A program made the position numbers and the translations under genes. From positions 2,843,090 through 2,907,089 of the forward strand of contig JAJEKV010000055.1 in NCBI GenBank assembly GCA_021234155.1: a stretch of DNA of 64,000 bases, read 5' to 3'. A model generated the notes under the pieces. That model was not told where the DNA came from and ran no database searches. It was given only the letters and a program-made list of their open reading frames with translations. Position 1 is the first letter of the stretch. Each line of letters opens with the position of its first letter. Source of the stretch: Isoetes taiwanensis. Its lineage: Eukaryota; Streptophyta; Lycopodiopsida; Isoetales; Isoetaceae. This document shows positions 10,673 to 22,319 of the stretch, piece after piece.

Positions 10673-13600
10673 TTACAAGGCAAAGGAGAGCAATGGATTG
10701 GGCACGATCTTTCTCTCGATTACGTGGCTAGAACCGGTTCAGCATATAATTTTAGTGGCTTGTTCTCCAATCTTCACCATTACGAAGAGCTAACTGCAGA
10801 ATTTAGTGGTGTTTGCTCCAATTTGGCACAATCGATTCTTCATGATGCAACCAATTCTAACCTTAGCCGTAACCCTAGACATTCTGATTACGAAGTGGTT
10901 GAAGAAAATAATGGTGTTTTTGGTGGTGAACCTGCTCAAAATGATGGTCTATTCAATGAAACTGTCAATTGCAATAAGAATTGCAATTGTGATGCTGAAA
11001 GGAAGCGGCTTCAAGCCGAAAAGAAGCGGATTTGGAGACAAAAGAATAGAGATATTGCACATGCTAACAAAGAGAATCATTCACCAGCCAGGGTAAGCAG
11101 TCGAAGAAAGCAACAATTGACCAAGAAACTAGCTGATTCTGTCAAGAAAGCAGTGGAAGAAATATGTGGAGGCCTCCATCCTGCAGACAAGGCCGAGGTA
11201 TTCTCTAATGTTGCTAGAAAACTCAATCTTGTTGATGAAAATGCTATTACTGATTACAAAACAGTAAAAAAAGTTGTGGAAAATTTGAAGAACTCGTTTG
11301 AATCACACAAATTTGCAAGGAAGACTGATGTGTTGAGAGCTAGATCCGCTGCTATGGTTTACCTTGTAGATCCTAACATCAATTGTTCAGCAATGTCTAG
11401 AACTTTTAACTTGAGTAGAAGCATTGTAAGTACGGCAAGAAATAGAAGAGTCTTCGCTGAACAAGGTGAAGGACCGTGGTCTATGTTTACAAGAAGAGTT
11501 AGGAGTGATAGATTCTCAGATGAGATTAGGAAAGTAGTTGTAGATTATTGGACTGATAATACCAGGGTTTCACCCAACAAGAAGGATGTCTTGAAAATAA
11601 GGATTGCACGTAAGCAGAAGGTGCTTCATCCTTTGCATTTCTTGGAAGAGACTCAGGTAATATCTCATTGTTTTAGATTGTAATTATTTTGTTAGCACTT
11701 TGTGAATTAGTGATCATTGTATTTTTTTCTTATGCAGGTGGCTTTCTTTGAGCGTTTCAAGAGAGACCATGCTGAGCTTAATATCTCGTTGACAGCATTT
11801 GAAGCTTTGAAACCAGAATTTGTGAGGAAGATAAAAGATCGAGAGACATGTTGTTGTGTTCATCACATGAAAACCGATTACATACGGTTAGCAATCAACA
11901 AAATGAGGAATGATTCTAGGATTCATGGTGCAGATTGCACATGCAATTGTGTTGTATGTGGCCCCGGGACAAGTTGTTTAGCTAAGAGTAGTACTTACAT
12001 GTCTACTAGTGAGTTGTGGAGGTCTCTAACTTGTCCTAAGGCTGAAAGTGAGGAATGGTACAAGCATGAATGCCTGCTACTCCAATGTAAGAAGTGTGGC
12101 CCTTCAAAACTCCCTGTTTGTCCAAAAGAGAAGAAACAGCAATACATGATTGATTGGAAGACATTTGATCAGGTTCCTTCATAATCCCTAACTTTCTAAT
12201 TAATTCCTTAGATGCTCTCTTTAATGTTACATGCTTATTTTATCTTCTTTCTAATTGCAGGTTGTTGACCATGTTGAACAATATGATCAGGTACAATGCC
12301 AGATTTTGTAATTTGTATTGATTAATTTGTATGTACAGTCTTGATCTTCAAATAATAGAATTCTTACTGCATGTTAGTTAGTGACAGAACTAGCATGCAT
12401 TTTTTGGGCTGCCTGATAGTTTGAACAGGTCTGATTTTAGAGCTGGATGTGCATATGGGTCTGATATACGTTTGTCCATGTTGTATCCCAATCCTTGAAT
12501 TGACAGCTGAATTTTTTTGCATGCTATCTTAAATGTAGAATGCTTATGTTGTTTACTGTCTTACTGCAGGCTCATGACCAAGTTCAACAGTATGATGATA
12601 AGAGGGCCTCAAAAAATAAGAAGAAACCAGTGGTCAAACTTGCATACAAGAGTACTAGCACTGCAGTTGTGCTGCAGCAGGCTGAACTAGTTTTGAAAGA
12701 CTTCATACCTCATAACTATGAGGCGAGATGGCAAGCACAACAATTCAAGAAATGTTTGGCCACATTTCCCGAAGGCTCAATAGTCTCAGTGATTGACTTC
12801 ACGAACTACACGCTCAAGATTCAACAGAGATTGAGCTTGCATTGGAGGAATGACCAATGCACCATTCAGTCCACATCACCTCTGGACATGCTCCTAGAGA
12901 TGATGCTAGTCCTTTGAAGGAATCGAAAAGAAGGATAATAAAAAAAGAAACACATTTTTATATTAGTGATGATCGAGAACATGATGTGTTGTTTGTGCAA
13001 CATTGTCTAGATAAGCATGCTAAATTTCTCAAAAATGAAGGTGCACAAGTAAACAAGCATATCATTTGTCCTGATGGCTGCTCGGTCGGTTCAAAGGCGC
13101 AAGACAATTCTTATATCTTGGCGGGTCTTTTCAAGCAACCTAGGTTCCAATTGAGTGGAATTATTTTGCTTCGTATCATGGAAAAGGTTTGACACATAAA
13201 ATTTTTATGCATTTCTGGTTATGGCACAGCCCATGGTCATTTCATTGTATTTTTCTTTTGCAGGAGAACATGATGGAGCAGGAGCAGTGATAAAGAGGGC
13301 AATGACATTTGAAATGCTCAAAAGGGATTCTGTACCATTCTTGAAATGCTCATGATCTTTGTGGTCTTTTTGCATCAACACTTTAGTAATTGCCAACATC
13401 TTGAGAAGAAGTCTACATTTAGGTTTGTTAACTCACTAAGCTCCTATATATGATAATAAGTATCATATTCTGAAAGCAGTTGAGCATTTGCTACTGCAGA
13501 TATTTTTGGGAAATACAATTGGGCGAGGTAGATAGGAGTGAGAGATTTGACTGTGCAACATTGAAAGGATCGAGCAAGTTTCATGCCATTCGTCTGGTCC

Positions 13601-13875
13601 AAAGATTGGACCCAACTCAAGTTGCGCACATGAATTTTTCTTGCTTCTGTCATGCTTGTTGCAAGGGTAAGTATAGTAGCTGCATCAACAAGTCTAGAAT
13701 TGGAACATGGCAATACTCGGAGCTTAATCCTGGTGAACTAGATCTGACAGAATTGGTGGATGGTCCAGTCTTTGAAGGTGATGCAGAGTGGAAGTCTGAC
13801 ATTATCGATGTTGGTGATAATTTTGCTGTTGTGGCTGTCACGTTCTTACAAATTGTATCATCTGTATACATTTGA
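10673..13875 (+). pseudogene. T1 transposase gene, multi-exon, frame-broken
   Basis: Exons read from conserved protein blocks and GT..AG sites are about 10,673-11,656, 11,738-12,172, 12,261-12,290, 12,570-about 13,186, 13,264 onward, and about 13,494-13,875. The N-terminal part is basic (RKRLQAEKKRIWRQKNRD), followed by an HTH-like block (NINCSAMSRTFNLSRSIVST) and GPWSMFTRR. The second exon is a Cys-rich region: ETCCCVHH, CTCNCVVCGPGTSC, CKKCGPSKLPVC. The core has HNYEARWQAQQFKKC and VIDF (first Asp), FYISDDREHD, CPDGCS (second Asp), and WNYFASYHGKGEHDGAGA across an intron (third acidic residue, E or D). The C-terminus has FWEIQLGEVDRSER and SCFCHACCKG. Frame slips occur near 12,860 and 13,330-13,390. 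The start codon is uncertain: the ORF opens at 10,673 and the first start-like codon is GTG at 10,724. T2 carries a diverged homologue with the same block order. Confidence 0.82.
12261..12599 (+). other. duplicated micro-exon in the T1 transposase
   Basis: A 30-base exon (12,261-12,290, VVDHVEQYDQ), bounded by TTGCAG and GTACAA, is followed after a 279-base intron by an exon whose first ten codons read AHDQVQQYDD (12,570-12,599). The two nucleotide segments are clearly related, so the exon start has been duplicated. T2 shows no visible second copy. Confidence 0.6.
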
Positions 13876-13923
13876 GCAAAACTATAGTCTGATACAATAA
13901 ATCAAATGGCCCTATCAGAATAG

Positions 13924-14205
13924 TTACTTACTTATTTTGCCAAGGGGAGAATTAGTAGGAGGCAAGTGAACATAATTACTCTGACTTGGCATCGTGGTCG
14001 GATCCGCAAATGTAAAGATTTTGCGAGAATTTCAGAAATAGAATCACAAAGAGAAAAAGAACACTTTACTTACTTATTTTGCCAAGGGGAGAATTAGTTG
14101 GAGGCAAGTGAACATAATTACTCTGACTTGGCATCTGTGTCAGATCTGCAACAGTTTAGAGAATTTCAGAAATACATCACAAAGAGAAAAAGAACACTTT
14201 ACATT
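13924..14205. repeat. 142-bp tandem duplication in T1
   Basis: The segment beginning TTACTTACTTATTTTGCCAA at 13,924 recurs at 14,066 with a constant offset of 142 bases. Scattered substitutions separate the copies. It lies between the ends of the two convergent T1 genes and would lengthen the transposase 3' region. Confidence 0.85.
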
Positions 14206-14284
14206 TCTCTAACAAAGATAGCAAGTCTACCTTTGTGTTCTGATTCAAGGCTGTTCTTCAATCTTTTACTACACTCGACTTTTA

Positions 14285-15513
14285 GTGGTTGCTACTGTAC
14301 GTGGATCTGAATCTTTTGGTCCTCTCCCTTTAGGAATCATATTCCTCTCTAAAGTTGCACTGTTTGCACTCTCTTCAACATGTTTTACCTGGCTATCTTC
14401 CTCATCTTCCATGCAACTGTCATCATCACTCCCTCCACCACTTTCATGGCAATACAAGCCTAGTTCTTGTAACAAAGCACTAGGAATAAGCATCTTGCAT
14501 GCATCAACCATGCATTGACGGCTATGCGCTACAGTATGAAAGCAACAAACATGGTAAGTGTGATTGCATGATAAACTAACAAAAAATTGATAATCTTGTC
14601 CAAGGCCACCCACAAGCTTCACAACTATTTTGCATGCCTACTGGGCATCTTATAATTGCTCATGGTTGGTGTGAGCATTTTTCCCCTTTTATGTAGTGCT
14701 GCAAACCCGGAATATGTTTGCTCTTACAACTCCAAAAACATAAAAGATCACTGATTTCTTGCAATTTATCTTTCAGAAAGTCAATCTCAGTCTTTATTGC
14801 CAGATTGTTATCACCACCAAGATGTTCACGTACCTTTCGCATGGCATCAAAGATGCACCTCTCCTCCATCTTTAATGTATTGATTGCAATAGCAAAATCA
14901 CCATCACCAGCAAAGGTGGCTTCTAAGTCCAAGTAATCTTTCTTCTTCTCAGCTGCCATAGCAGCTAAGGACTCTAACACTTTGTCAGAACTGGCCAAAC
15001 TGCCTTCAATTCGCAGCAGTTCTTGCTCCTTCTCACGTAATGTCTGCTCAATCTCATTTTTTTCATTAAGAAGACGCTTCATTTCACAACTAATGGTGGT
15101 AATGTTCCCCTCAAAAGAGTCCACTGTTGGACCTCGTCTCCGTTTATTGATATCATTGGAGCACTTTAGGGACTCTGCTGCAAATTCTGCCCAATCTACC
15201 TTGTAAGCATTTGGAGCAGCCTGGGCACGGACGGTATGAGACCATGCAAATGCTCGGGCAAACAATGTTCTAACTTCTGAATTCTTAAGGCCTCTCTGGT
15301 ACACTCGAAAGATGAGATCATGCAATTCGTCTTCAAATTGTGGCTGGATTTGAGAAACATGAAGTTTACCACCACGAAGATGGGACTTCCATACCATTTC
15401 AAAATCTTGTGGACTGACATCCTTTTTCTTGATCGTCCGAGCTTGGCGACCAGTGTTGGATAAACCCCTAAGGGTGTGGAATTCCTCCTTGTTATTGGCA
15501 AAATGTTCAAACT
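14285..15513 (-). pseudogene. T1 accessory gene: coiled-coil protein with RING-like motif
   Basis: The minus-strand exon begins near 15,513 after a TATTAG acceptor and reads RGLSNTGRQARTIKKKDVS. A conserved block follows (WKSHLRGGKLHVSQIQPQF, FARAFAWSHTVRAQ, YKVDWAEFAAES). The equivalent T2 block is WREEINSRHSIKISLVQP, IAYAFAWENCISAQ, HKVNWAAAGAQ. Next is a long heptad-rich coiled coil (about 15,100-14,750, e.g. LLNEKNEIEQTLREKEQELL). After a frame break come SCEACG and then, in another frame, VSLSCNHTYHVCC. Together these give C-x2-C..L-x-C-x-H-x-Y-H-x2-C, a RING-like zinc motif. The tail is acidic (GGGSDDDSCMEDEEDS). The gene runs convergent to the transposase. RING proteins often act in ubiquitin transfer or protein contacts; which applies here is unknown. 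At least one frameshift (near 14,600) breaks it. Confidence 0.75.
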
Positions 15514-15999
15514 AATAAGTATGTGTATAGAGCCGCATGCATATTAGTTTTCTTGCCAAATATGTACCTTTTCTCGTGACGTGAACATCTCACAATGTAC
15601 AAGTTATGCTTTAGTGTTGTACATGTAGCAGCCTGAAATTGCCAAATGAACAACAACAATCTACCTAGCATAATAATAATAATTATTACCTGGCTACATG
15701 AAGAAATTAAGCCTTGCTTCGAAGAATCCGTTAACCTGCTTCAACAATTGGTTGCACAAAAATCTGAGACACAAATAAGAAGGACAGTTTAATTGATAAC
15801 CAAGTTAAATACAGGGATCAAAATTTAATCCAAACATAGGTTTTAAAGCATGCAAATTGTAGATGACACAGTAACATTTACATTGCTTAGTTCTAGAAAT
15901 GCTGGGATTTTTCAGAAAATAATCTATTATGTGCAGATAAGTTCACTTTACCTAGAATGCCGAGATAACATCAATTTTAGCCTAAAATCATGGCCTGTG

Positions 16000-16080
16000 A
16001 AAAAACCATGCCAGGAACCAGATGCTTGAACCCGAATTCAAAAAAACCATGCCAGGAACCAGATGCTTGAACCTGAATGC
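16000..16080. repeat. 41-bp tandem duplication near the T1 right end
   Basis: AAAACCATGCCAGGAACCAG followed by ATGCTTGAACC occurs twice, 41 bases apart, with one or two differences. It lies about 240 bases inside the right terminal repeat, where subterminal transposase sites would be expected. Confidence 0.8.
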
Positions 16081-16294
16081 AGATTATGAAAGAATAGCAA
16101 AAATGAAACCGACTACATCTTACCTCGAGAGCTGCCTCAAGAAATCCAGCCTCTTCGAAATAGGTTCTCCCGCTCTCGAGCCTTCATGCCATTCTGTCCC
16201 TTCAAAAAAAAAAAGGGGGAGCCCTTCCGCCCGTCAACGAGGTCGAGACAAACACAAAAAAAAAAGTGCTAAAAAGTGCTACAATTTCGTTTTT

Positions 16295-16321
16295 TTGCTA
16301 GGGTCTAGCATTTTTTCACCC
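16295..16321 (-). repeat. T1 right terminal inverted repeat
   Basis: The reverse complement begins GGGTGAAAAAATGCTAGACC and continues CTAGCAA, matching the left end. GTTT at 16,322-16,325 duplicates 10,382-10,385. Just inside lie AAAAGTGCT direct repeats (about 16,261-16,280). Confidence 0.9.
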
Positions 16322-17178
16322 GTTTGCAAGAACTCCTTATCAAAATGCTGCAACACCATCTGCTGCCACTACATCTTATGGTCCATCATCTTCTTTTAAC
16401 ATTGTGCCACCACCTTATGGTCTGTTTTCCTCTACAAATACACCACTCAGGACAGAGGAGGTCACCCCTAGAGTAGAATTCTCATCAGAAGATGAAGACA
16501 TCAACCAAGGGCAATGAGATTACATGTCCTCTAGCCAATCTTCCAAAAAATTCAAGGTGGATTTTAGCTGAGAGCATGCTCTTCTGTTAAGAAGAAGAAA
16601 CTTTATGAACGAACATAAAATGAGGAAACTTCTAAGAACTAAATGCTACTCATTGGGTTGTATTAACAGATTCAACATGGCTAAACTTCGTGCAGTTAGA
16701 GACAATTACAGTTCCATGACATTGGCAGACCAGAATGCCTAGTTGGCTTATCATGTAAGCCCAGATCGCCATATCTTCTTGCACTATATTAACTGTGAAC
16801 AAGTCTGCCAGAAACGCTTCATGGTTGTCCACTATTTAGGGTCCACTAGAATGTCTCGAATACACAAAAGATTGGATAAACATCCAGCAATTGAAGATTA
16901 TTATGGTCCAAGAAAGGTTGTAACAATGCACGCCCTAGCTGCTGTGTCATTGGATGGAGAAAATATTTTAGAGAAACATGTGAAATTTTGCCTAATAGCA
17001 ACATATATCATTTGACGGACAACATTACAAAAAAGATATCTTCCAAGAATACAAAGAGACATGTGTTCAGTCTTAGCACATCTCTTACTCACACTTCACT
17101 AGACTGTGGAAAAGTGAATCCGGTCTTGTGAAAATTCCCAGGAGATATAGAATGTCTGTTTGCTCAAGGTGTGCAGAA

Positions 17179-19740
17179 TTAATTTAATTTAATTTAATTG
17201 TCTAGCTCATTAAGGGCCTTGAGAGGCCAAAGAGCCTGTGAACTAACATTTACAACTTTAATAGCAGAGAGCAGTGGGCATCCACCGCACTCATGTATGA
17301 ACCCAGTAATAGAGGTGGTTGTTCTAACAATGAGAAGAAATCCGGATGCTGGATACTATATCTGTCTCTTATATCCATATATGCAGAGCACTCTATGAAA
17401 ACATGTTGTTCATCTTCTATGGAGTTTCCCGCACAAACCTTGCACACCCAATCTGTCTCTGGAATATGAAACCAACGGCCCGTCTCTATGGCTAAGCGAT
17501 GTGAACTCAATCTATAACGAGCAATGATTTTCATCTGCCACTTTGGAATATCAGAAGTTGAGTATTGTTGACTTCCATATATGATTCACCTGTGTTTTAT
17601 ATTGGAGCATTCTTTATAGAAGGGCCACTGCTGCTTTTCTAACAATTCTCGCGCTTCGGTCTTGTCTTTTGGCCAATTTAGATCTGAAATTCCCCACCTA
17701 TTTGCCCAAGTGAGGAGTTCCTTCATCCAGCCAGATTGTTCTGAGGACAACAATGCTTGATGAGATACACAATCAAATGTTTGCTCTCTCACTCTGTTCA
17801 CAAAGTTAATGGCCTGGAATAATGCCTCAATCTCCAGTGGAAATAGGCCTGTCTCCGCCAACATCATTGCATAAGGTATCTGAGCCTTTATGCCTAGTTC
17901 CTCCCTTATAAATTTTTTTTGCACAGATTCCACATGTTGCCACATTCAGGAAGAAGTACCTGGTCCCCAGATAGGAGTGCCATACATCTTAAAAAGCATC
18001 TTCTTTAGCCTCCATTCTGTGAGGGAAGCTTTATTGCATTTAGAAAGCATGTTGTACAGTGCTGCCTTCCAGATACTCTATGCCTGATACAATTCTTCCA
18101 TTTATAGTTTGACAAAAAGTCAAGCCCCAGATACTTATAGGTATCTACACATTCTATCACACGCCCCTGGTATGTAAAAAGTGGTCGCTCCCTGGTGCCT
18201 ACAATCATAATCTTAGATTTATCCACATTTACCGTCATTTGTTTTGCTGTGCAAAATGCTTCAAGATTCTTCAGATGATCTTGCAGTGCACTCTTCTTGT
18301 TCGCTACTAATACAACATCATCTGCGTAAAGAAGTAATTGTATAAGATAAGAACCAACTCTCAAACCTGCCAGTGATCTTTCATTGAGCCAATACTCCAG
18401 TTCGTCTATGAAAATCCCAAATAGAGTTGGAGATAACGGGCACCCCTGCCTTACCCCAATGGTATTCGTGATGACTGTGTCTATTTCCCATGAGAGCTTC
18501 ACTAAAACCTCTGCATAAAGTTGAGATATGGCTCCTCTGATCTCAGATGGGACCCCTATGTCAGCCATTCTGTCACTTAATTTGTTTCTCGGAACGGTGT
18601 CAAATGCTTTCGCGAAATCAATGAAAGCCAAATACAGTGAAGCACCAGGGGATTTAGCCTTTTCCATGAGCACTCTGAGGGTGAGTGTGTGATCCAGCGT
18701 GCTATGCTCTTTCCTGAAGCCTGCTTGGAAGGGAGACCGTTTGCCTACATTTTCTGCCCAGGTAGTCAATTTCATCCTAAGATTTTAGAGAAAATACTTC
18801 CAATTAATAGTTCTATAATTAGAAGCTACTTTTCTGTCATCTGCCTTGAAGATTGGCTGTACATGATTTACCTTCCATTCCATTGGCATCCCTGTCTTGA
18901 TGCACTGGTTAAGGAGTTTAATGAGCACCTGCAAAGTTCTATTACCACCCCATTTGAGTAACTCAACGCATAACACATATATGTCATGGGCTTTGTTGTT
19001 TGCCATGTCTGCAAGTACGTCTTTTACTTCCTCCTCCATAAATAGATCTGCATCTGGATTTAGGATTGGCATCCCTTCTGCTTCACTTTTTTCATAGATA
19101 TCATGAATCGTTTTTAGCAAGGCATCTTGATTTAGATCTACAGTTTCAAATTTACATTTAAATGCTTTCCAGAATGTTCTTGGCTCCTGTTTGAACTTAT
19201 CAATCATATATGCATGTCTTTGCTTTAGGTAGCAGCATTTTTTGTTTCTCAGAAGTTTCTTATACCAAGCTAGCTTGCAGATATTTCTTGGCAGACTATC
19301 TCTCGCTTGTTGGCACTCCTTATCCCACCAACTGTTGCAAGGTTTCCCCTGTCTGAATCTTTTAGACAGCCCAAATACATTCCGCGCAGTTTGTAACAGA
19401 AGTTCAACAAAATTTGAGGCATCTGCGTCCACGTTATTCGACCATGAGAAGTTTGCAAGCAACCTTTCTATATGCTGATGATATTCATATTTCAGCTTGA
19501 AATTAATTTTCAGTTTTGGATTGAAGCAGACTTGGCATGTCTCTGGCATTGTTTGTAGTTTGAATACCACATGAAGAGGCGCATGGTCTGATTCAGGCAT
19601 TTTTTCGCCCACAAAGAAATCATGAATATATTCGATGTCCCTAGCCAACAAATAATTAAAGGGTAAAAAAGAAACTGCAAAGACAGAGGTCGAAAGAAAT
19701 AAGTTAAAGTTCTTCATTCTCACACTTGCTTCACAGTTTG
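17179..19740 (-). mobile_element. LINE L-B: 5'-truncated non-LTR retrotransposon inside the DUF7869 gene
   Basis: Read on the minus strand, the element ends with AGGCTCTTTGGCCTCTCAAG, a short spacer and a (TTAAA)n tail, which is the TTTAATTTAATT run at 17,179-17,199. Its 5' limit falls inside the endonuclease domain near 19,730, so the insertion is truncated. It lies antisense within the transposase gene. A CAGAA near both junctions is a possible short target duplication, but this is not convincing. Confidence 0.85.
17250..19735 (-). pseudogene. L-B ORF2 relic: end of endonuclease, reverse transcriptase, C-terminal Cys/His motif
   Basis: In coding order: the endonuclease end (IEYIHDFFVGEKMPESDHAP), the linker (SWWDKECQQARDSLPR), FWKAFKCKFE, MANNKAHDIYVLCVELLKWG, then FRKEHSTLDHTLTLRVLME, LAFIDFAKAFDTVPR, RQGCPLSPTLFGIFIDELE and the catalytic LLLYADDVVLVA. 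The C-terminus has GRWFHIPETDWVCKVC and EDEQHVFIEC, the same zinc-type motif as L-A. Frame breaks lie near 18,780, between 18,005 and 17,945, and between 17,586 and 17,534. The protein is close enough to L-A ORF2 to place both copies in one family, and it preserves the TGG codon that is mutated to a stop in L-A. Confidence 0.9.
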
Positions 19741-21616
19741 TTGACCTCATTTCTTCTACAGATATTGTACAACAGAACCTAGCTAAACACCATGAACAAC
19801 AAGTAGCCGAGAGAAGGAAGTTTGCTAAACACATGGAAAAGACTTTTGAGCGTCCATGCAGTACATGTATGTTGTGATTGATGGATCAAAAAAAGATAAC
19901 ACTACCTCATTTATTGAATATTCCTAAAGATGTGTCAGAGGAATGCTTTGTCAAGGTCCACCTTTTAGGAGCTATGGTCTTCAAAGAAAGTCTAAAGTGC
20001 AAAGTCTTCTTAACGTATTCTAACTTACATGGTGACCCTAACCTCACAATTACAATCCTCAACAAGGTGTTGTGTGAGAAAGAGCAATTACCACCAGTGC
20101 TCTACCTGCAACTTGACAATACTACCAGGGAGAACAAGAACCAAACACTCTTTGCTTATTGTGTCATGCTAGTGGAGCTAGGGATCTTCAGAAAAGTAAA
20201 GCTCGAATTTTTATTTGTAGGACACACTTATGATCAAATAGACCAAATGTTCAGCAGATTTTTCGTACGTCTTAGAAGGAAGAAGGCTTTTTGTCTTTCT
20301 ACTTTAGTTCGAATCATTGAAGACTTTTACACTCCCATTCCAGTGGTTGAGCTTCTCAAGGAGACTGCTGACTTTAGAGAATTTGTTTTCTCTCGACGTT
20401 CCGATAGAGAATAAGCTGTGAACAAGTTGAATAATCTCATCTTTCAACATCACATCAAGTTTTACTTGAAGAATGGAGAAAGCTTTTTACAGGGGAAGAA
20501 ATACACCACAACTAAAGACTAGAGTCCACCAGAGAGGGTTGCGCTTTCTCAAATATGTTCCAGACACTTCTTTAGTAGAACATGCTGAGCAACTTCATCT
20601 AAAAAATCTAAAAGAGTCAAAGCAGAAGAAAAGTACCCCAGTCACATCCTTGAAAGCTATTGAAAATGGAATTTCCTTAGGCTTTAAGTACTTCTTAGAA
20701 GAAGATCAAATGTGGTGGAGAAGTTTCTGTCTTGAACAAAAGATTGCTATTCAAAACCTAGCTCAAATGCAGTTGCCGGAACCTTTTCTGTGGCGTGATG
20801 CCTTCCATCAACCCCAGAACTAGGCAGGTCCAAGCAATGCTACAGTGGCACCTGCAGTAGAGGAAGACGAGGACTGAGTCATGTACCTCGCACCACAGTG
20901 CAAGAATGAGCCTTCGGGTAATATCACAGAAATTGCCAAAGGTATGCTAATTGCTCTCCCCACTGAAGAGGATGACAAAAGGTCGACTTTTTTGGATAGT
21001 AAAAGTAATTGATACAATCAAAGAGGAAGGCTTAGTTGACTAAATTCAAGATTATTGGCTTGCTACATGTTCGAAAAATGCTTTTAAAGGTTGGTATGAG
21101 TTTAAATAAGAACTCAAGGAAAGGGGAGAAAGTCCAAAAAAGTGGGTTGTAGGGATGAGCTAAACTACGTGAAGTGAGTATATTGTGCTATGATTTCAAA
21201 TTAAAATCTGACAATCATCTACGCCAGAGGACGATAAGCTTGTTTAAGAAGGCTTGTAATTACGAGGATGAAGATGAAGAACGGGGTGGTGGTGGCAATG
21301 CTTCGCCCTCTATTGACAGTGACGAGGAGTATAACTCAAGCACTTCCTCAAGTGACAGTGGAAGAAATGAAGATGATGAAGATGGCATAAACTAATTTGA
21401 TGATGTGTTGGATCCCACCCTCATCACTCCTCACATTTTTGCACATAACTGAGCCTTAGGATATTGTAAATTTTGCATGTGAATATGAAGATTTTATCTT
21501 CAATTTTTGAAAACACTATAACTTTAGTTACAAACTTCATTTTAATTTTTTGTTAAGAGTTATATTCCTTTAAATTGGAGGGTCTCTTTAAAAACATACT
21601 TCAGGAAAATTCTAGT

Positions 21617-22125
21617 TGCAAGGAAAAGTATTACTTTGACATAGTCATTTTCCTCTTTGCACAAAAAAAAAAAAAATAGTGAAACGTGCTTATTTTATGT
21701 ATTGAATATATTTTTTTTAGCACGTTTGCACAAACGGTGGAGACTTTGGAGCGATTTGAAGGCATCCACGTTGCAGACAGCTGGGATTATTGTGCACGTG
21801 GAAAGCCTTATAGTCGTTAGATTTGATTTAAGGTAGAGAAAAATGATGGAAATTCCAACGTGTCCATGGGGAGCGTAGCGTTGGAAGTTATGTCCGGGCT
21901 TTCAGAATTCGATTTGGGATTACGGCTTTACTGGCAAGTTCTAACCTTTGAGGGATTTTTGGGATTACGGCATTACTGGAATTGGAATTGGCATTACGGC
22001 CAATTGAATTGTAATTTTAATTATATACCTGGATTACTAGTTGCAAGGAAAAGTATTACTTTGACATAGTCATTTTCCTCTTTGCACAAAAAAAAAAAAT
22101 AGTGAAACGTGCTTATTTTATGTAT
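21617..22125. repeat. pair of about 95-bp direct repeats 418 bp apart
   Basis: AGTTGCAAGGAAAAGTATTA through a poly(A) run and GTGAAACGTGCTTATTTTAT occurs at about 21,617-21,710 and again at about 22,033-22,125, with almost no differences. Between the copies lie several GGGATTACGGC-like motifs (21,915-22,000). The last 25 bases of the unit also occur in the repeat family at 29.2-30.2 kb. The pair looks like a recent segmental tandem duplication downstream of the DUF7869 gene. Confidence 0.8.
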
Positions 22126-22319
22126 TGATTATATATATTTGTTCCCCTTTTTTTTATTAATAACAACATATTCAATTGTTTTGCGAGTATAGTTTAGAAT
22201 AGAATAGAATAGAATAGAATAGAATTATTGTCCCTTGTGCCCTAAGGCCCCTCGATTGGTGTAGCATGGGTGAGCTCCCAAAAAAGGGCGCTACTAGCAC
22301 ATCACGCTGATATATTGTA

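Larger units (their letters stand above)
10386..16321. mobile_element. T1: complete 5.9-kb DNA transposon with 27-bp TIRs, Sola-like
   Basis: The ends are inverted repeats starting GGGT, with GTTT duplicated immediately outside both (10,382-10,385 and 16,322-16,325). Inside are two convergent genes: a plus-strand transposase (about 10,673-13,875) and a minus-strand coiled-coil/RING-like gene (15,513-14,285). T2 at 52,923-60,234 has the same end type, duplication length and gene arrangement. A 4-bp duplication together with D/D/(E or D) core motifs is compatible with the Sola superfamily. Known alternatives with different duplication lengths (hAT 8 bp, CACTA 3 bp, MULE 9 bp, TTAA-specific elements) fit less well. 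Both genes carry frame breaks, so this copy is probably not autonomous. Confidence 0.85.
16331..20877 (+). pseudogene. DUF7869-type transposase gene, split by LINE L-B
   Basis: The left part (16,331-17,178) encodes a Pro/Ser-rich and acidic N-terminus. It then reads FMNEHKMRKLL, INRFNMAKLRAVRDNY, LHYINCEQVCQKRFM and YLGSTRMSRIHKRL, the pattern of a Cys-containing helical region followed by a helix-turn-helix seen in this transposase type. The right part (about 19,745-20,877) reads LAKHHEQQVAERRKFAKHME, CSTCMYVVID, LHGDPNLTITIL, then LQLDNTTRENKNQTL and FLFVGHTYDQIDQMFSRF. The last two blocks are the DUF7869 signature with its conserved Asp residues. The C-terminus (20,473-20,823) is RGRNTPQLKTRVHQRGLRFL and beyond. 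The gene is interrupted by 2.6 kb of LINE, has a small deletion/frame slip near 19,875 and stops at 16,516-16,518 and 16,741. DUF7869 proteins are typical of eukaryotic DNA transposons. The ends of this element were not found. Confidence 0.75.

Noticed and set aside
16022-16399. 125-codon plus-strand ORF across the T1 right end
   Set aside because: It is created by the 41-bp duplication and poly(A) sequence and crosses the transposon border. No domain is visible.
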